This document shows positions 22,677-32,761 of a stretch of DNA of 44,080 nucleotides, one piece after another (position 1 is the stretch's first letter; each line of letters starts with the position of its first letter). The notes beneath the pieces were generated by a model, which did no database searches, was not told where the DNA came from, and saw only the letters and a program-made list of their open reading frames with translations. Both the position numbers and the translations under genes were made by a program. The DNA lies in NCBI GenBank assembly GCA_030837785.1, contig JAUQYA010000060.1, positions 1 to 44,080 of the forward strand. Reading direction: 5' to 3'. This DNA comes from Albidovulum sp. (GTDB lineage Bacteria; Pseudomonadota; Alphaproteobacteria; Rhodobacterales; Rhodobacteraceae).

Positions 22677-25039
22677 TGCACGCGCTCGACCGCAAGCTCC
22701 TGCGCGATTTCGCCCGGCTCTGGGCGCAGGCGCTGGCGATCGCGCTCGTCCTCGGCTGCGGGGTGGCGGCGCTCCTGACCTCCTTCGTGATGTATCAGGC
22801 GCTGGGCGACAGCCGCGACGCCTATTACGAAAGGAACCGCTTCGCCGACCTCTGGGCGCCCGCCCGCCGGGCGCCGCTCGGGCTTTTGTCCGACATCGCC
22901 GCCCTGCCCGGCGTGCGCACCGCCGAGGCGCGGATCGAGGGGATGGTAACGCTCGACATCCCCGGGCGGGAGGAAGCCGCCGTCGGCCGCATCATCTCGC
23001 TGCCTGCCGCTGGCGAGCCGCTTCTCGACGTCCCGCTGCTGAGGTCCGGCCGCCTGCCGGACCCCGACGCGACCAACGAGGTCGCGGTCAATGAACCCTT
23101 CGCCCGGGCGAACCGCTTCGCGCTCGGCGACAGGTTCTTTGCCAACCTCAACGGCACCCGGCGGGAACTGACGGTCACCGGGACGGTGCTCTCGCCCGAA
23201 TTCATCTACACGCTCGGCCCCGGCGCGATGATGCCCGACAACGAGGGTTTCGGCGTGATCTTCCTGCCCGAACGCGCCGCCGCCGCCGCCTTCGACATGT
23301 CGGGCGCGTTCAACAGCCTCACCGTCGCGCTCTACAAGGGGGCGTCCGAACCGGAGGTGATCGACCGGATCGACGCGGCTCTCGAACCTTACGGCGGCAC
23401 CGGCGCGCATGGCCGTGACCGGCAGGTGTCGCACAGCTTCGTCTCCTCCGAGCTTGACCAGCTCTGGACCATGACCATCGTCATGCCGCCGATCTTCTTC
23501 GGCGTCGCGGCCTTCCTGGTGAACATGGTGCTGGGCCGGATCGTCGCGCTTGAACGGGCCGAGATCGGGCTTCTGAAGGCGCTCGGCTACTCCAACCGGA
23601 TGATCGCGCAACACTACCTGATGCTCGCCGCGCTGACCGCCGTCGTCGGCATCCTGATCGGCTGGGGCGCGGGTGCCTGGCTCGCGCAGGGCATGGCGCG
23701 GCTCTACGCCCGGTTCTTCGACTTTCCCTACCTGATCTTCCGCGGCTCGTGGGCGGTCTACGCCGTCGCGGCGCTGATCGGCCTCGCCTCGGCGGCCTTC
23801 GGCGCGCTCCGGGTGGCGCTCGCGGCCGCCCGCCTGCCCCCGGCGGTGGCGATGCAGCCCCCCGCGCCGCCGCGGTTCCGCCGCGGCGCCGCGGACCGGC
23901 TGATGGCGCGGCTGCGGCTTTCCCAGCCCGCGATGATGATCCTGCGGTCGATCACCCGCTGGCCGGTCCGCGCCGCGACGAGCGCGCTGGGCCTGTCGAT
24001 GGCGGTCGCGGTCCTGTCGGCGGCGAGCTTCTTCGACGATGCGATGGACAAGATGCTCGACACCACCTTTGGCCTCGCCAACCGGCAGGACGCGGTGCTG
24101 ATGTTCGCCGAGAACCGGCCCGAGATCGTCCTCGACGCGCTGCGCGGCCTGCCCGGGGCCTTGCAGATCGAGGGGCAACTGGTCGAGCCGGTGGTACTGA
24201 GAAACGGCCATCTCGAGAAGCACACCACGCTGGAGGCGCGCCGCCCGGGGGCGGACCTGTCGCGCATCGTCGGCGGGTCGGGCCGGGTGATCGCCGCGCC
24301 GCCCGGCGGCGTTGTCCTTGCCGAGCGGCTCGCCCGCCAGCTCGGACTTTCCCCCGGCGACACGGTCGAGGTCGATTTCCTCTCCGGCCGGCGCGAAACG
24401 GCGATCCTGCCGGTCACCGCGACGATCGAGCAGTATATCGGCCTCGCCGCCTACATGGACTTCGAGACGCTGAACGCGCTCCGCCGCCAGGCGCCCCAGG
24501 TCTCGGTGGCGAACCTCACGCTCGACCCCGCGCAGAAGTCCGACTTCCACCGGGCGCTGAACGGGATGCCCGCGCTCGCCGGCACCGCCATGATCACCGA
24601 CATGCGCCGGTCCTTCGACGAAACGCTGCGCCAGAACATCCGCATCACCGCGACCGTCTACATCACCATCGCGGTGCTGATCACCGTCGGCGTCACCTAC
24701 AACGGCGCCCGCATCCAGTTGTCCGAACGGGCCCGCGAACTGGCCAGCCTGCGCATCCTCGGCTTCTCGCGCGGCGAGGTCTCTTTCATCCTCGTCGGCG
24801 AGGTCATGGTGCTGGCGCTGCTGGCGCAGCCGCCGGGCTGGCTCGCCGGCCTCGGCATCGCCTGGGCCTTCACCCAAGGCATCGAGAGCGACCTTTACGA
24901 GGTGCCCTTCGTCATCGTCCCCGCCACCTTCGCGCGCGCGAGCCTCATCGTCCTTCTCACCGCGCTCGGCTCGGCTATGGTCGTGCGGCGGCGCATCGAC
25001 CGGCTCGACCTCGTCGCGGTGATGAAAACCCGGGAGTGA
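22670..25039 (+). CDS. FtsX-like ABC permease
   Basis: The protein of about 789 residues has two FtsX cores. There is an N-terminal membrane helix (A-L-A-I-A-L-V-L-G-C-G-V-A), a large outside domain, three helices around residues 270-400, a second outside domain and a C-terminal set of helices (I-T-I-A-V-L-I-T-V-G-V-T). E-R-A-E-I-G-L-L-K-A-L-G-Y and E-R-A-R-E-L-A-S-L-R-I-L-G-F are the paired coupling motifs that contact the ATPase. ATG 22670, GTG 22673 and ATG 22676 are all in frame; GGAG at 22661 best fits the first two. All overlap the ATPase stop, so translation is coupled. The exported substrate is unknown. Confidence 0.9.
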   Translation: MVMHALDRKLLRDFARLWAQALAIALVLGCGVAALLTSFVMYQALGDSRDAYYERNRFADLWAPARRAPLGLLSDIAALPGVRTAEARIEGMVTLDIPGREEAAVGRIISLPAAGEPLLDVPLLRSGRLPDPDATNEVAVNEPFARANRFALGDRFFANLNGTRRELTVTGTVLSPEFIYTLGPGAMMPDNEGFGVIFLPERAAAAAFDMSGAFNSLTVALYKGASEPEVIDRIDAALEPYGGTGAHGRDRQVSHSFVSSELDQLWTMTIVMPPIFFGVAAFLVNMVLGRIVALERAEIGLLKALGYSNRMIAQHYLMLAALTAVVGILIGWGAGAWLAQGMARLYARFFDFPYLIFRGSWAVYAVAALIGLASAAFGALRVALAAARLPPAVAMQPPAPPRFRRGAADRLMARLRLSQPAMMILRSITRWPVRAATSALGLSMAVAVLSAASFFDDAMDKMLDTTFGLANRQDAVLMFAENRPEIVLDALRGLPGALQIEGQLVEPVVLRNGHLEKHTTLEARRPGADLSRIVGGSGRVIAAPPGGVVLAERLARQLGLSPGDTVEVDFLSGRRETAILPVTATIEQYIGLAAYMDFETLNALRRQAPQVSVANLTLDPAQKSDFHRALNGMPALAGTAMITDMRRSFDETLRQNIRITATVYITIAVLITVGVTYNGARIQLSERARELASLRILGFSRGEVSFILVGEVMVLALLAQPPGWLAGLGIAWAFTQGIESDLYEVPFVIVPATFARASLIVLLTALGSAMVVRRRIDRLDLVAVMKTRE

Positions 25040-25042
25040 CCG

Positions 25043-26254
25043 ATGGCCCTGCAACCCCGCCACTACATCATCGGCCTGATCGGCGCAGGCGTCGCGGGCG
25101 GGCTCGCGTGGCTGGCCTTCCGCACCGATCCCGTGCCCGTCGATCTGGCCACCATTGCCCGGGGGCCGATGCTCGTCACCGTCAACGCCGAGGGCGAGAC
25201 GCGGGTGAAGGACGTCTTCGAGGTCGCCGCGCCGATCGCCGGCACCACCCGCCGCGCGCCGGTGGAGGTGGGCGACACGGTCGTGGCGGGCGAAACCGTG
25301 GTCGCCGTGGTGGAACCCGCCGCCCCCGCGCTTCTCGACACCCGCTCGCGCGAACAGGCCGAGGCCGCAGTGCGCGAGGCCCGGGCCGCGCTGACGCTGG
25401 CCGAGGCGCAGCTTCGCCAGGCCGAGGAGGAACTGCACTACGCCCGCACCCAGCACGACCGCGCCCGCACGCTCGCCGACCGCGGCGTCACCTCGCAGAC
25501 CGCGCTCGAGGACGCGAGCCAGCTTCTCGCCATCCGCCTCGCCGCGCGCGAGGCCGCGCGCTCCAACGTCGAGATGGCGACCAGCGCGCTCGCCCGGGCA
25601 GAGGCTGTGCTGATCCCGCCCACCACCGGCGGTACCGCGCGCGACAGTTGCTGCGTCACGCTCAGGGCACCGATCACCGGCACTGTCCTGTCCGTCGACA
25701 TCGTCAGCGAAACCCCGGTGGCCGCCGGCACGCGGCTTCTTTCGCTCGGCCGCACCGACGATCTGGAAATCGTCGCCGACCTTCTCTCGGCCGATGCCGT
25801 GGGCCTCAGCCCCGGCACCCGCGCCATCGTCGACCGCTGGGGCGGGCCGGACCCGCTGGAAGCGAGGCTCAGGAGCCTCGATCCCTCGGCCCACACCAAG
25901 GTCTCCGCGCTCGGCATCGAGGAACAGCGCGTCGACGCCGTCTTCGACATCACCAGCCCGCCCGAGGCGAGGTCCGGGCTCGGCGACGGCTATGCCGTCT
26001 ACCTCCGCATCGTGACATGGCAAGGCGCTGAGGTGATGCAGGTGCCGCTGTCGGCGCTCTTCCGGCAGGGGGATGGCTGGGCGGTGTTCCGTGCGGTGGA
26101 CGGCCGGGCCCGGCTGTCCCCCGTCGCGCTCGGCCACCGCAACGGCACCGCCGCCGAGGTGACCGAAGGCCTTTCGCCCGGCGACCGGGTGATCCTCCAC
26201 CCCTCCGACGCCGTTACCGACGGGATGCCGGTCGAGGAGCGCATGGCCGGGTAG
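25043..26254 (+). CDS. HlyD/MacA-type periplasmic adaptor
   Basis: The 403-residue protein has one N-terminal membrane helix (I-I-G-L-I-G-A-G-V-A-G-G-L), a lipoyl-like half (A-P-I-A-G-T-T), a long Ala/Glu/Arg-rich coiled coil (about 100-190), the second lipoyl half (L-R-A-P-I-T-G-T-V) and beta-barrel domains. Such adaptors bridge the inner-membrane exporter and an outer-membrane channel. It starts 3 bp after the permease stop. The C-C pair in D-S-C-C-V near residue 200 is uncommon and could form a disulfide or bind metal. No TolC-like gene is adjacent. Confidence 0.9.
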   Translation: MALQPRHYIIGLIGAGVAGGLAWLAFRTDPVPVDLATIARGPMLVTVNAEGETRVKDVFEVAAPIAGTTRRAPVEVGDTVVAGETVVAVVEPAAPALLDTRSREQAEAAVREARAALTLAEAQLRQAEEELHYARTQHDRARTLADRGVTSQTALEDASQLLAIRLAAREAARSNVEMATSALARAEAVLIPPTTGGTARDSCCVTLRAPITGTVLSVDIVSETPVAAGTRLLSLGRTDDLEIVADLLSADAVGLSPGTRAIVDRWGGPDPLEARLRSLDPSAHTKVSALGIEEQRVDAVFDITSPPEARSGLGDGYAVYLRIVTWQGAEVMQVPLSALFRQGDGWAVFRAVDGRARLSPVALGHRNGTAAEVTEGLSPGDRVILHPSDAVTDGMPVEERMAG

Positions 26255-26314
26255 CCCCGGGTGATTTGACATTTCCCGCCACCCGCCCCAAGTCATCGGC
26301 GAAAGGATTCCCCA

Positions 26315-28759
26315 ATGACACAGCATGTCACCTTCACCGTCGAGGGCATGTCCTGCGCCTCCTGCGTCGGCCGCGTGGAGCGCGCGCTGAAATCCGTCCA
26401 GGGCGTCAAGGGCGCCGAGGTCAACCTTGTCGCCGGCACCGCGCGGGTGGATTTCTCCGACGCGACCGACACTCTTGCGCTGGCCGGCGCGCTCAGGGCC
26501 GCGGGCTATCCCGCCGCCGAGGCCGAGGTCCGGCTAGAGGTCGAGGGGATGACCTGCGCCTCCTGCGTCGGCCGGGTGGAACGCGCGCTGAAGGCGGTTC
26601 CCGGCGTCGCCGCCGCCGAGGTCAACCTCGCCACCGGCTCGGCCCGGGTCCGCTACACCTCCGGCACCGCCACGCCAGCCGCACTGGCCGCAGCCGTCGC
26701 CGCGGCGGGCTACGCCGCCCGCCCCGCTGCGAATGCCGGGCCGGCGCCGGACCGTCAGGCGGAGGAGGCCGCCCGCCTTCACCGCGCCTTCGTCCTCGCC
26801 GCCCTGCTCACCCTCCCGGTGGTGGTGCTGGCGATGGGCACCCACATGGTGCCCGCCTTCCATCACTGGGTCATGGTCACGCTGGGCGAACGCACCTCCT
26901 GGCTCATCCAGTTCGTTCTCACCGCGCTGGTCCTCGCCGGTCCCGGCGCCGTCTTCTTCCGCCACGGCATCCCCGCGCTTCTCAGGGGCGCGCCCGAGAT
27001 GAACTCGCTGGTGGCGCTCGGCAGCCTCGCCGCCTTCGCCTATTCGACCGTCGCCACCTTCGCCCCCGGCCTGCTGCCCGAGGCCGCCCGCGGCGTCTAT
27101 TTCGAGGCGGCGGCGACAATCGTCACCCTGATCCTCCTCGGCCGGATGCTCGAGGCCCGCGCCAAGGGCCGGGCGGGCGAGGCGATCCGTCGGCTGATCG
27201 GGCTCCGCCCCGACACCGCGCGGGTCGAACGCGACGGCAGCGTCACCGAGGTTGCGGTCGACAGCCTGATGGCGGGCGACATCGTCCGTCTCGCCCCCGG
27301 CGAACGGGTGGCGGTGGACGGCACCGTCACCGAAGGCCACGGCTGGATCGACGAATCGATGCTGACGGGTGAGCCCGCGCCGGTGGAGAAATCCCCCGGC
27401 GCCACGGTCACCGGCGGCACCGTGAACGGGCCCGCCGCGCTGTCCTTCCGCGTCACCGCCACCGGCGAGGGCACGGTGCTGGCCCGCATCATCGCCCTTG
27501 TCGCCGACGCCCAGGGCGCGAAACTTCCCGTCCAGGCGCTGGTCGACCGGATCACGCTCTGGTTCGTGCCCGCGGTCATGGCGCTCGCCGCCGCCACCTT
27601 CCTCGTCTGGCTTTTCCTCGGCCCGGACCCCGCGCTGACCCATGCGCTCGTCGCCGGCATCTCGGTCCTGATCATCGCCTGCCCCTGCGCGATGGGGCTC
27701 GCCACGCCGGTCTCGATCCTCGTCGGCACCGGGCGCGGCGCCGAGCTTGGCCTGCTCTTCCGCCGCGGCGACGCGCTGCAACGGCTGGCCGAGGCAAGGG
27801 TCATAGCCTTCGACAAGACCGGCACGCTGACCGAGGGCAAGCCCCGGCTCACCGACCTGATCGCCGCTCCGGGCTTCGCGGCCGACGATGTCCTGGCGCT
27901 TGCTGCCGCCGCCGAGGCGCGGTCGGAACACCCGCTCGCCCGGGCCATCCTGGCCGAGGCCGAGGCCCGCGGCCTGACCCTTGCCGCAGCCGAATCCGTG
28001 AAGGCCCTGCCCGGCCGCGGCCTCTCCGCCCGGGTCGCGGGCCGCGATGTCCTGATCGGCAACGCCCGCGCGCTTTCCGAGGCCGGGATCGACCCCGCGC
28101 CGCTCCTCCCCGAGGCCGAACGCCTCGCCGCCCTCGCCCGCACACCGATCCTCGTCGCGGTCGACGGAAGTGCCGCCGCGCTTCTCGCTGTCGCCGATCC
28201 GGTGAAGCCCACGGCCCGGGCCGCCATCGCCGCGCTCCACGACATGGAGGTGCGGACGGCGATGATCTCGGGCGACACACGCGCCACGGCAGAGGCCATC
28301 GCCGCAACGCTCGGCATCGACCATGTCGAGGCGGAGATCCTGCCGGAAGGCAAGGTGGCCGCGCTCCAGGCGCTTCAGGCCACCGGCACCGCCGCCTTCG
28401 TCGGCGACGGCATCAACGACGCCCCCGCGCTCGCCGCCGCCGACATCGGCATCGCGATGGGCACCGGCACCGACGTGGCGATGGAGGCGGCGGAGGTCGT
28501 GCTGATGACCGGCGACCCGGCGGCGGTGGCCGATGCGGTGCGGCTCTCGCGCGCGACGATGCGCAACATCCGCCAGAACCTGTTCTGGGCCTTCGGCTAC
28601 AACGTGCTGCTGATCCCGGTCGCCGCCGGCGCGCTCTATCCGGTGAACGGGATGCTGCTTTCGCCGATGCTCGCGGCGGGCGCGATGGCGCTCTCCTCGG
28701 TCTTCGTGGTGACGAACGCGCTCCGTCTCCGCCGCGCCGGCCCCTGGCGGCGGGCCTGA
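26315..28759 (+). CDS. copA: Copper-exporting P1B-type ATPase CopA
   Basis: The 814-residue protein carries two N-terminal heavy-metal domains with G-M-S-C-A-S-C (C14, C17) and G-M-T-C-A-S-C (C81, C84). Eight membrane helices, the actuator T-G-E-P, the Cu(I) motif C-P-C (C456, C458), the phosphorylation site D500-K-T-G-T and hinge G-D-G-I-N-D-A-P follow. The last helices contain Y-N and M-x-x-S residues typical of Cu(I) pumps, so it should move Cu(I) out of the cytoplasm. It lies 60 bp after the adaptor gene, behind AAAGGA. A short TTGACA in the gap hints at its own promoter, but no clear CueR palindrome is visible. Confidence 0.96.
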   Translation: MTQHVTFTVEGMSCASCVGRVERALKSVQGVKGAEVNLVAGTARVDFSDATDTLALAGALRAAGYPAAEAEVRLEVEGMTCASCVGRVERALKAVPGVAAAEVNLATGSARVRYTSGTATPAALAAAVAAAGYAARPAANAGPAPDRQAEEAARLHRAFVLAALLTLPVVVLAMGTHMVPAFHHWVMVTLGERTSWLIQFVLTALVLAGPGAVFFRHGIPALLRGAPEMNSLVALGSLAAFAYSTVATFAPGLLPEAARGVYFEAAATIVTLILLGRMLEARAKGRAGEAIRRLIGLRPDTARVERDGSVTEVAVDSLMAGDIVRLAPGERVAVDGTVTEGHGWIDESMLTGEPAPVEKSPGATVTGGTVNGPAALSFRVTATGEGTVLARIIALVADAQGAKLPVQALVDRITLWFVPAVMALAAATFLVWLFLGPDPALTHALVAGISVLIIACPCAMGLATPVSILVGTGRGAELGLLFRRGDALQRLAEARVIAFDKTGTLTEGKPRLTDLIAAPGFAADDVLALAAAAEARSEHPLARAILAEAEARGLTLAAAESVKALPGRGLSARVAGRDVLIGNARALSEAGIDPAPLLPEAERLAALARTPILVAVDGSAAALLAVADPVKPTARAAIAALHDMEVRTAMISGDTRATAEAIAATLGIDHVEAEILPEGKVAALQALQATGTAAFVGDGINDAPALAAADIGIAMGTGTDVAMEAAEVVLMTGDPAAVADAVRLSRATMRNIRQNLFWAFGYNVLLIPVAAGALYPVNGMLLSPMLAAGAMALSSVFVVTNALRLRRAGPWRRA

Positions 28760-28767
28760 GGCCCGCA

Positions 28768-28822
28768 TTTCTTCGTTGCCGAAATATCCTCCGGGGGTCC
28801 GGGGGTGGAAAACCCCCGGGGG
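28768..28822 (+). repeat. Intergenic GC-rich repeat element, copy B
   Basis: The plus strand reads TTCTTCGTTGCCGAAATATC, then GGGGGTCCGGGGG, then a hairpin CCGGGGG-TGGAAAA-CCCCCGG. It matches copy A (7304-7360) nearly base for base over the first 18 positions. It lies between the convergent copA and ybbP-like genes, where the hairpin could end transcription. Confidence 0.75.
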
Positions 28823-28827
28823 CACCG

Positions 28828-31352
28828 TCAGCCCCGCGCCCTGAGAACCTGCGCCGGCCGCGCCGCAAGCGGTCTCAGCGCGAAGAGAAGCCCCGCCACA
28901 AGCGTGACCAGCGCGCCGCCGGTGACGATCGTCACCGCCGAAACCGGCTCGAAGCGGAAGCTGCCCTCCATCACGAACCGCATCACCGCCCAGCCCGCCG
29001 CCGCGCCGAAGGCGACCGCCACCAGGCCCGCCGCCGCTCCCATCAGCGCCGAGCGGAGCGCGAAGCTTGCCAGCACCGTGGCGCGGGTGGCCCCGAGCGT
29101 CTTCAGGACCGCCGCCTCCTGGACCCGTGCCCGCTCTCCGGCGGCGGCCGCGCCGACCAGCACCACAAGGCCGGTCAGAAGTGTGACCCCGGCGGCGATG
29201 GCGGTGGCGCGCGCGATGGCGGCGAGCGCCTCGCTGACCCGGTCGATCGCATCCTTCACCCGGATCGCGGTGATGTTCGGCCAGGCGTCGGCCAGATCAC
29301 CGAGGATCGCCGCCTCCGCCTGCGGCTCGGCATAGACCGTGGCGATCCAGCTGTGCGGCGCACCGCGAAGGGCCGCGGGGTCCATCGCCATGACGAAGCC
29401 GATGCCCCCGGTGCCGAAATCCACCTCGCGGAGCGAGGTTATCTCGGCCTCGATGTCGCGGCCGAGCACGTTGACCGTCACCCGGTCACCGAGCGTCAAG
29501 CCCATCTCCTCGGCCTCGGCGCGCGCGAAGGACATCAGCGGCGGGCCGGCGTAATCGTCGGGCCACCATGCGCCCGCGGTGATCTCGGTCCCCTCCGGCG
29601 GGACGGCGGCATAGGTCAGGCCGCGGTCGCCGCGCAGCACCCAATGATCGCCCGCCACCTCGCGCGCGTCGCGGCCGTTGATCCGCGTCAGCACCCCCCT
29701 GAGCATCGGCGCGGTGTCGACGCGCGACACCGCCCGATCGCCCTTGATGCGGGCAAGGAAGCCTTCGATCTGGTCGGGCTGGATGTCGACGAAGAAATAC
29801 GAAGGCGCCACCTCGGGCAGGTCGCGGTCGATCGCGGCGCGCAGGTTGGTGTCGATCTGCCCCACCGCCGCCAGCACCGAAAGCCCGAGGCCGAGCGCGA
29901 GGACCACCGCCGAGGCGTCGCCGCCGGGCGAGCCGATCGCCGACAGCGCGAGCCTGAGCGCCGGCCGCCCTCGCGCGCGGTGGCCGACCCGCCGGGCGAA
30001 CCGGCTGAGGCCCATCGCGGCGAGGCCGAGAAGGAGAAGCGCCGCGACGATGCCGCCAAGCGTGCCGAGCGCCAGTTCCGGCACGCCCGAGAACCCCACC
30101 GCAACCGCGACCAGCGCGCCCGCGATCACCGCGAGCAGCGCCGCAAGCCGCCAGCCCGGCCAGGCGCGCCGCCCCGGCCCGAGGTCGCGGAACAGCGCTG
30201 CCGCCGTCACCTCCCGCGTGCGGGCCAGGGGCCAGAGCGCGAAGAGCGCGGCGGTCAGCAGGCCATAGGTCGCGGCCTCGGCCAGCGGCCGCGCGGAAAC
30301 CCCGATCGTCACCGGAATCGGCAACGCCGCCGCGATCATGGTCCCGGCAAGGATCGGCGCGCCCGCGCCGAGGAAGAGCCCGGCCGCGACGCCCGACACC
30401 GCCAGCGCGGCCACCTGGGCGAGGTAGGCTGCGAAGATCGTCCCCGAGGTCGCCCCCATCGCCTTCAGGGCCGCCATCGTCGCCACCTTGCCGTCGAGGT
30501 AGGACCGGACCGCCGCGCCGATCCCGACGCCGCCCACCGCGAGCCCGGCGAGCCCGACGAGGATCAGGAACGACCCCATCCGGTCCACGAACCGCCGCAT
30601 CCCCGGCGCGCCGTCGCGGGCGTCCTGCCAGCGCATCCCGCTGTCGCGGAACGCCGCCACCGCCTCGCGGCCGAGGTCCTCGGCCGCCACGCCCGCGGGC
30701 AGAAGCAGCCGGTATTTCGTGTCGAACAGGCTCCCCGGCTCCAGAAGCCCCGAGCCTTCCAGATCGGCGGTCCGCACCAGCGTGCGCGGCCCGAGCGTGA
30801 ACCCGGCCGCCGCCGCGTCGGGCTCGCGCAGGATGCGCGCGGCCAACCGGAACTCCCGCGTACCGAGCCGAAACCGGTCGCCGATGGCCAGCCCCAGCCG
30901 GTCGGCCAGGACCGGATCCATCGCCGCTCCGGGAACTCCGTCCACCGCCGCGAAGACCTCGGCGGGGGTGACCGCGGGATCGAACGCCATCGCCCCGGTC
31001 AGCGGCCAGGCGGTATCGACCGCCTTCACCTGGGTCAGTGCCCGCCCGGCCGCCACGCCCTCGCCCGCCACCGCCATCGAGCGGAACTCGACGATCTCGG
31101 ACAGCTTCGCGGCACGATCCGCCATGAAGGCGCGTTCCTCCGGCGTGGCGAAGCGGTAGGTGAACGTCATCTCGGCGTCACCGCCCAGAAGCACCGCCCC
31201 CTGATCGCGGATCGCCGCCTCGATCGAAGCCCGCACCGTGCCAACGGCGGCGATCGCCGCCACGCCGAGCATGAGGCAGAGAAGAAACACCGCGAACCCG
31301 CCGAACCCGCCGCGCAACTCGCGCCGCGCGATCCGCAGCGCGACGGGCGGGG

Positions 31353-31356
<4 letters not shown>
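28828..31356 (-). CDS. YbbP-like ABC permease (FtsX family)
   Basis: The 842-residue permease has two FtsX cores and about ten membrane helices. An N-terminal helix is at F-A-V-F-L-L-C-L-M-L-G-V-A, central helices occur around 260-400 and 420-470, and C-terminal helices end in L-R-P-L-A-A-R-P-A-Q-V-L-R. Coupling motifs include K-V-A-T-M-A-A-L-K-A-M-G-A and V-Q-E-A-A-V-L-K-T-L-G-A. E. coli YbbP has the same size and also lies beside an ATPase and tesA. Its start overlaps the ATPase stop as ATGA. Substrate unknown; lipid or lipoprotein handling is often proposed. Confidence 0.92.
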
Positions 31357-32057
<701 letters not shown>

Positions 32058-32082
32058 CTTCACCGCCCGGTTGTTCTGCCTC

Positions 32083-32739
32083 ATGCCATATGGGATCGCC
32101 CGCGCGCTCCGCAACCTCGCGCTTGCCGTCCTGCTGCTCGTGCCGCTCGCCGCCGGGGCCGCGCCGAAGGATCTCGTGGCCTTCGGCGACAGCCTCACCG
32201 CGGGCTATGGGCTGGTCCCCGACGAAGGCTTCGTGCCGCAGCTCCAGCACTGGCTTGCGGACCACGGCGCCGAGGTGACGGTGCAAAACGCCGGCGTGTC
32301 CGGCGACACGACGGCCGGAGGGCTCGCCCGCATCGACTGGACGCTCTCCGCCCCGGTCGACGCGATGATCCTCACCCTCGGCGGCAACGACCTCCTGCGC
32401 GGCATCCCGCCCGAGGAAGCGCGCGCCAACCTTGACGCGATCCTCGCGAAGGCCGACGGCAGGGGCATTCCCGTCCTTCTCGTGCCGATGCAGGCGCCGG
32501 GCAACTACGGACAGGACTACAGGGACAGCTTCGACGCGATCTATCCCGACCTCGCCGCGAAGCATGGCGCGATCCTCGCCGAACCGTTGCTCGCACCGAT
32601 CCTCGCGCTGCCCGACCGGCAGAAGGCGCTCGCCGACTATGTCCAGCCCGATGGCCTGCATCCCAACGCGAAGGGCGTGGCGCTGGTGGTCGAGGCGCTT
32701 GGGCCGAAGGTGCTGGAGCTTCTCGCCCGAGCGGAGTGA
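32083..32739 (+). CDS. tesA: TesA-like SGNH lysophospholipase/arylesterase
   Basis: The 218-residue precursor has a signal peptide (L-A-L-A-V-L-L-L-V-P-L-A-A-G-A-A) and all SGNH blocks: G-D-S-L-T-A-G-Y-G (S37), the Gly block in V-S-G-D-T-T-A-G-G, L-G-G-N-D-L-L, and D190-G-L-H193. It should be a periplasmic thioesterase I/lysophospholipase L1 with broad acyl-ester activity. Start regions of this gene and the divergent YbbA-like ATPase nearly touch. This tesA/ybbA-ybbP layout is also found in E. coli, which suggests a linked envelope-lipid role. Confidence 0.93.
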   Translation: MPYGIARALRNLALAVLLLVPLAAGAAPKDLVAFGDSLTAGYGLVPDEGFVPQLQHWLADHGAEVTVQNAGVSGDTTAGGLARIDWTLSAPVDAMILTLGGNDLLRGIPPEEARANLDAILAKADGRGIPVLLVPMQAPGNYGQDYRDSFDAIYPDLAAKHGAILAEPLLAPILALPDRQKALADYVQPDGLHPNAKGVALVVEALGPKVLELLARAE

Positions 32740-32761
32740 GCGGGGCGCGAAGTGAGCGGGA

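Noticed and set aside
26255..26314. CueR/HmrR operator and promoter before copA
   Set aside because: TTGACA is present at 26266, but there is no clear palindrome and no good -10, so it is not listed as a feature.
22589..26326. Open frame of about 1245 codons on the minus strand opposite the ABC exporter genes
   Set aside because: Antisense to well-supported ATPase, permease and adaptor genes; low-complexity Gly/Asp/Arg sequence without domains.
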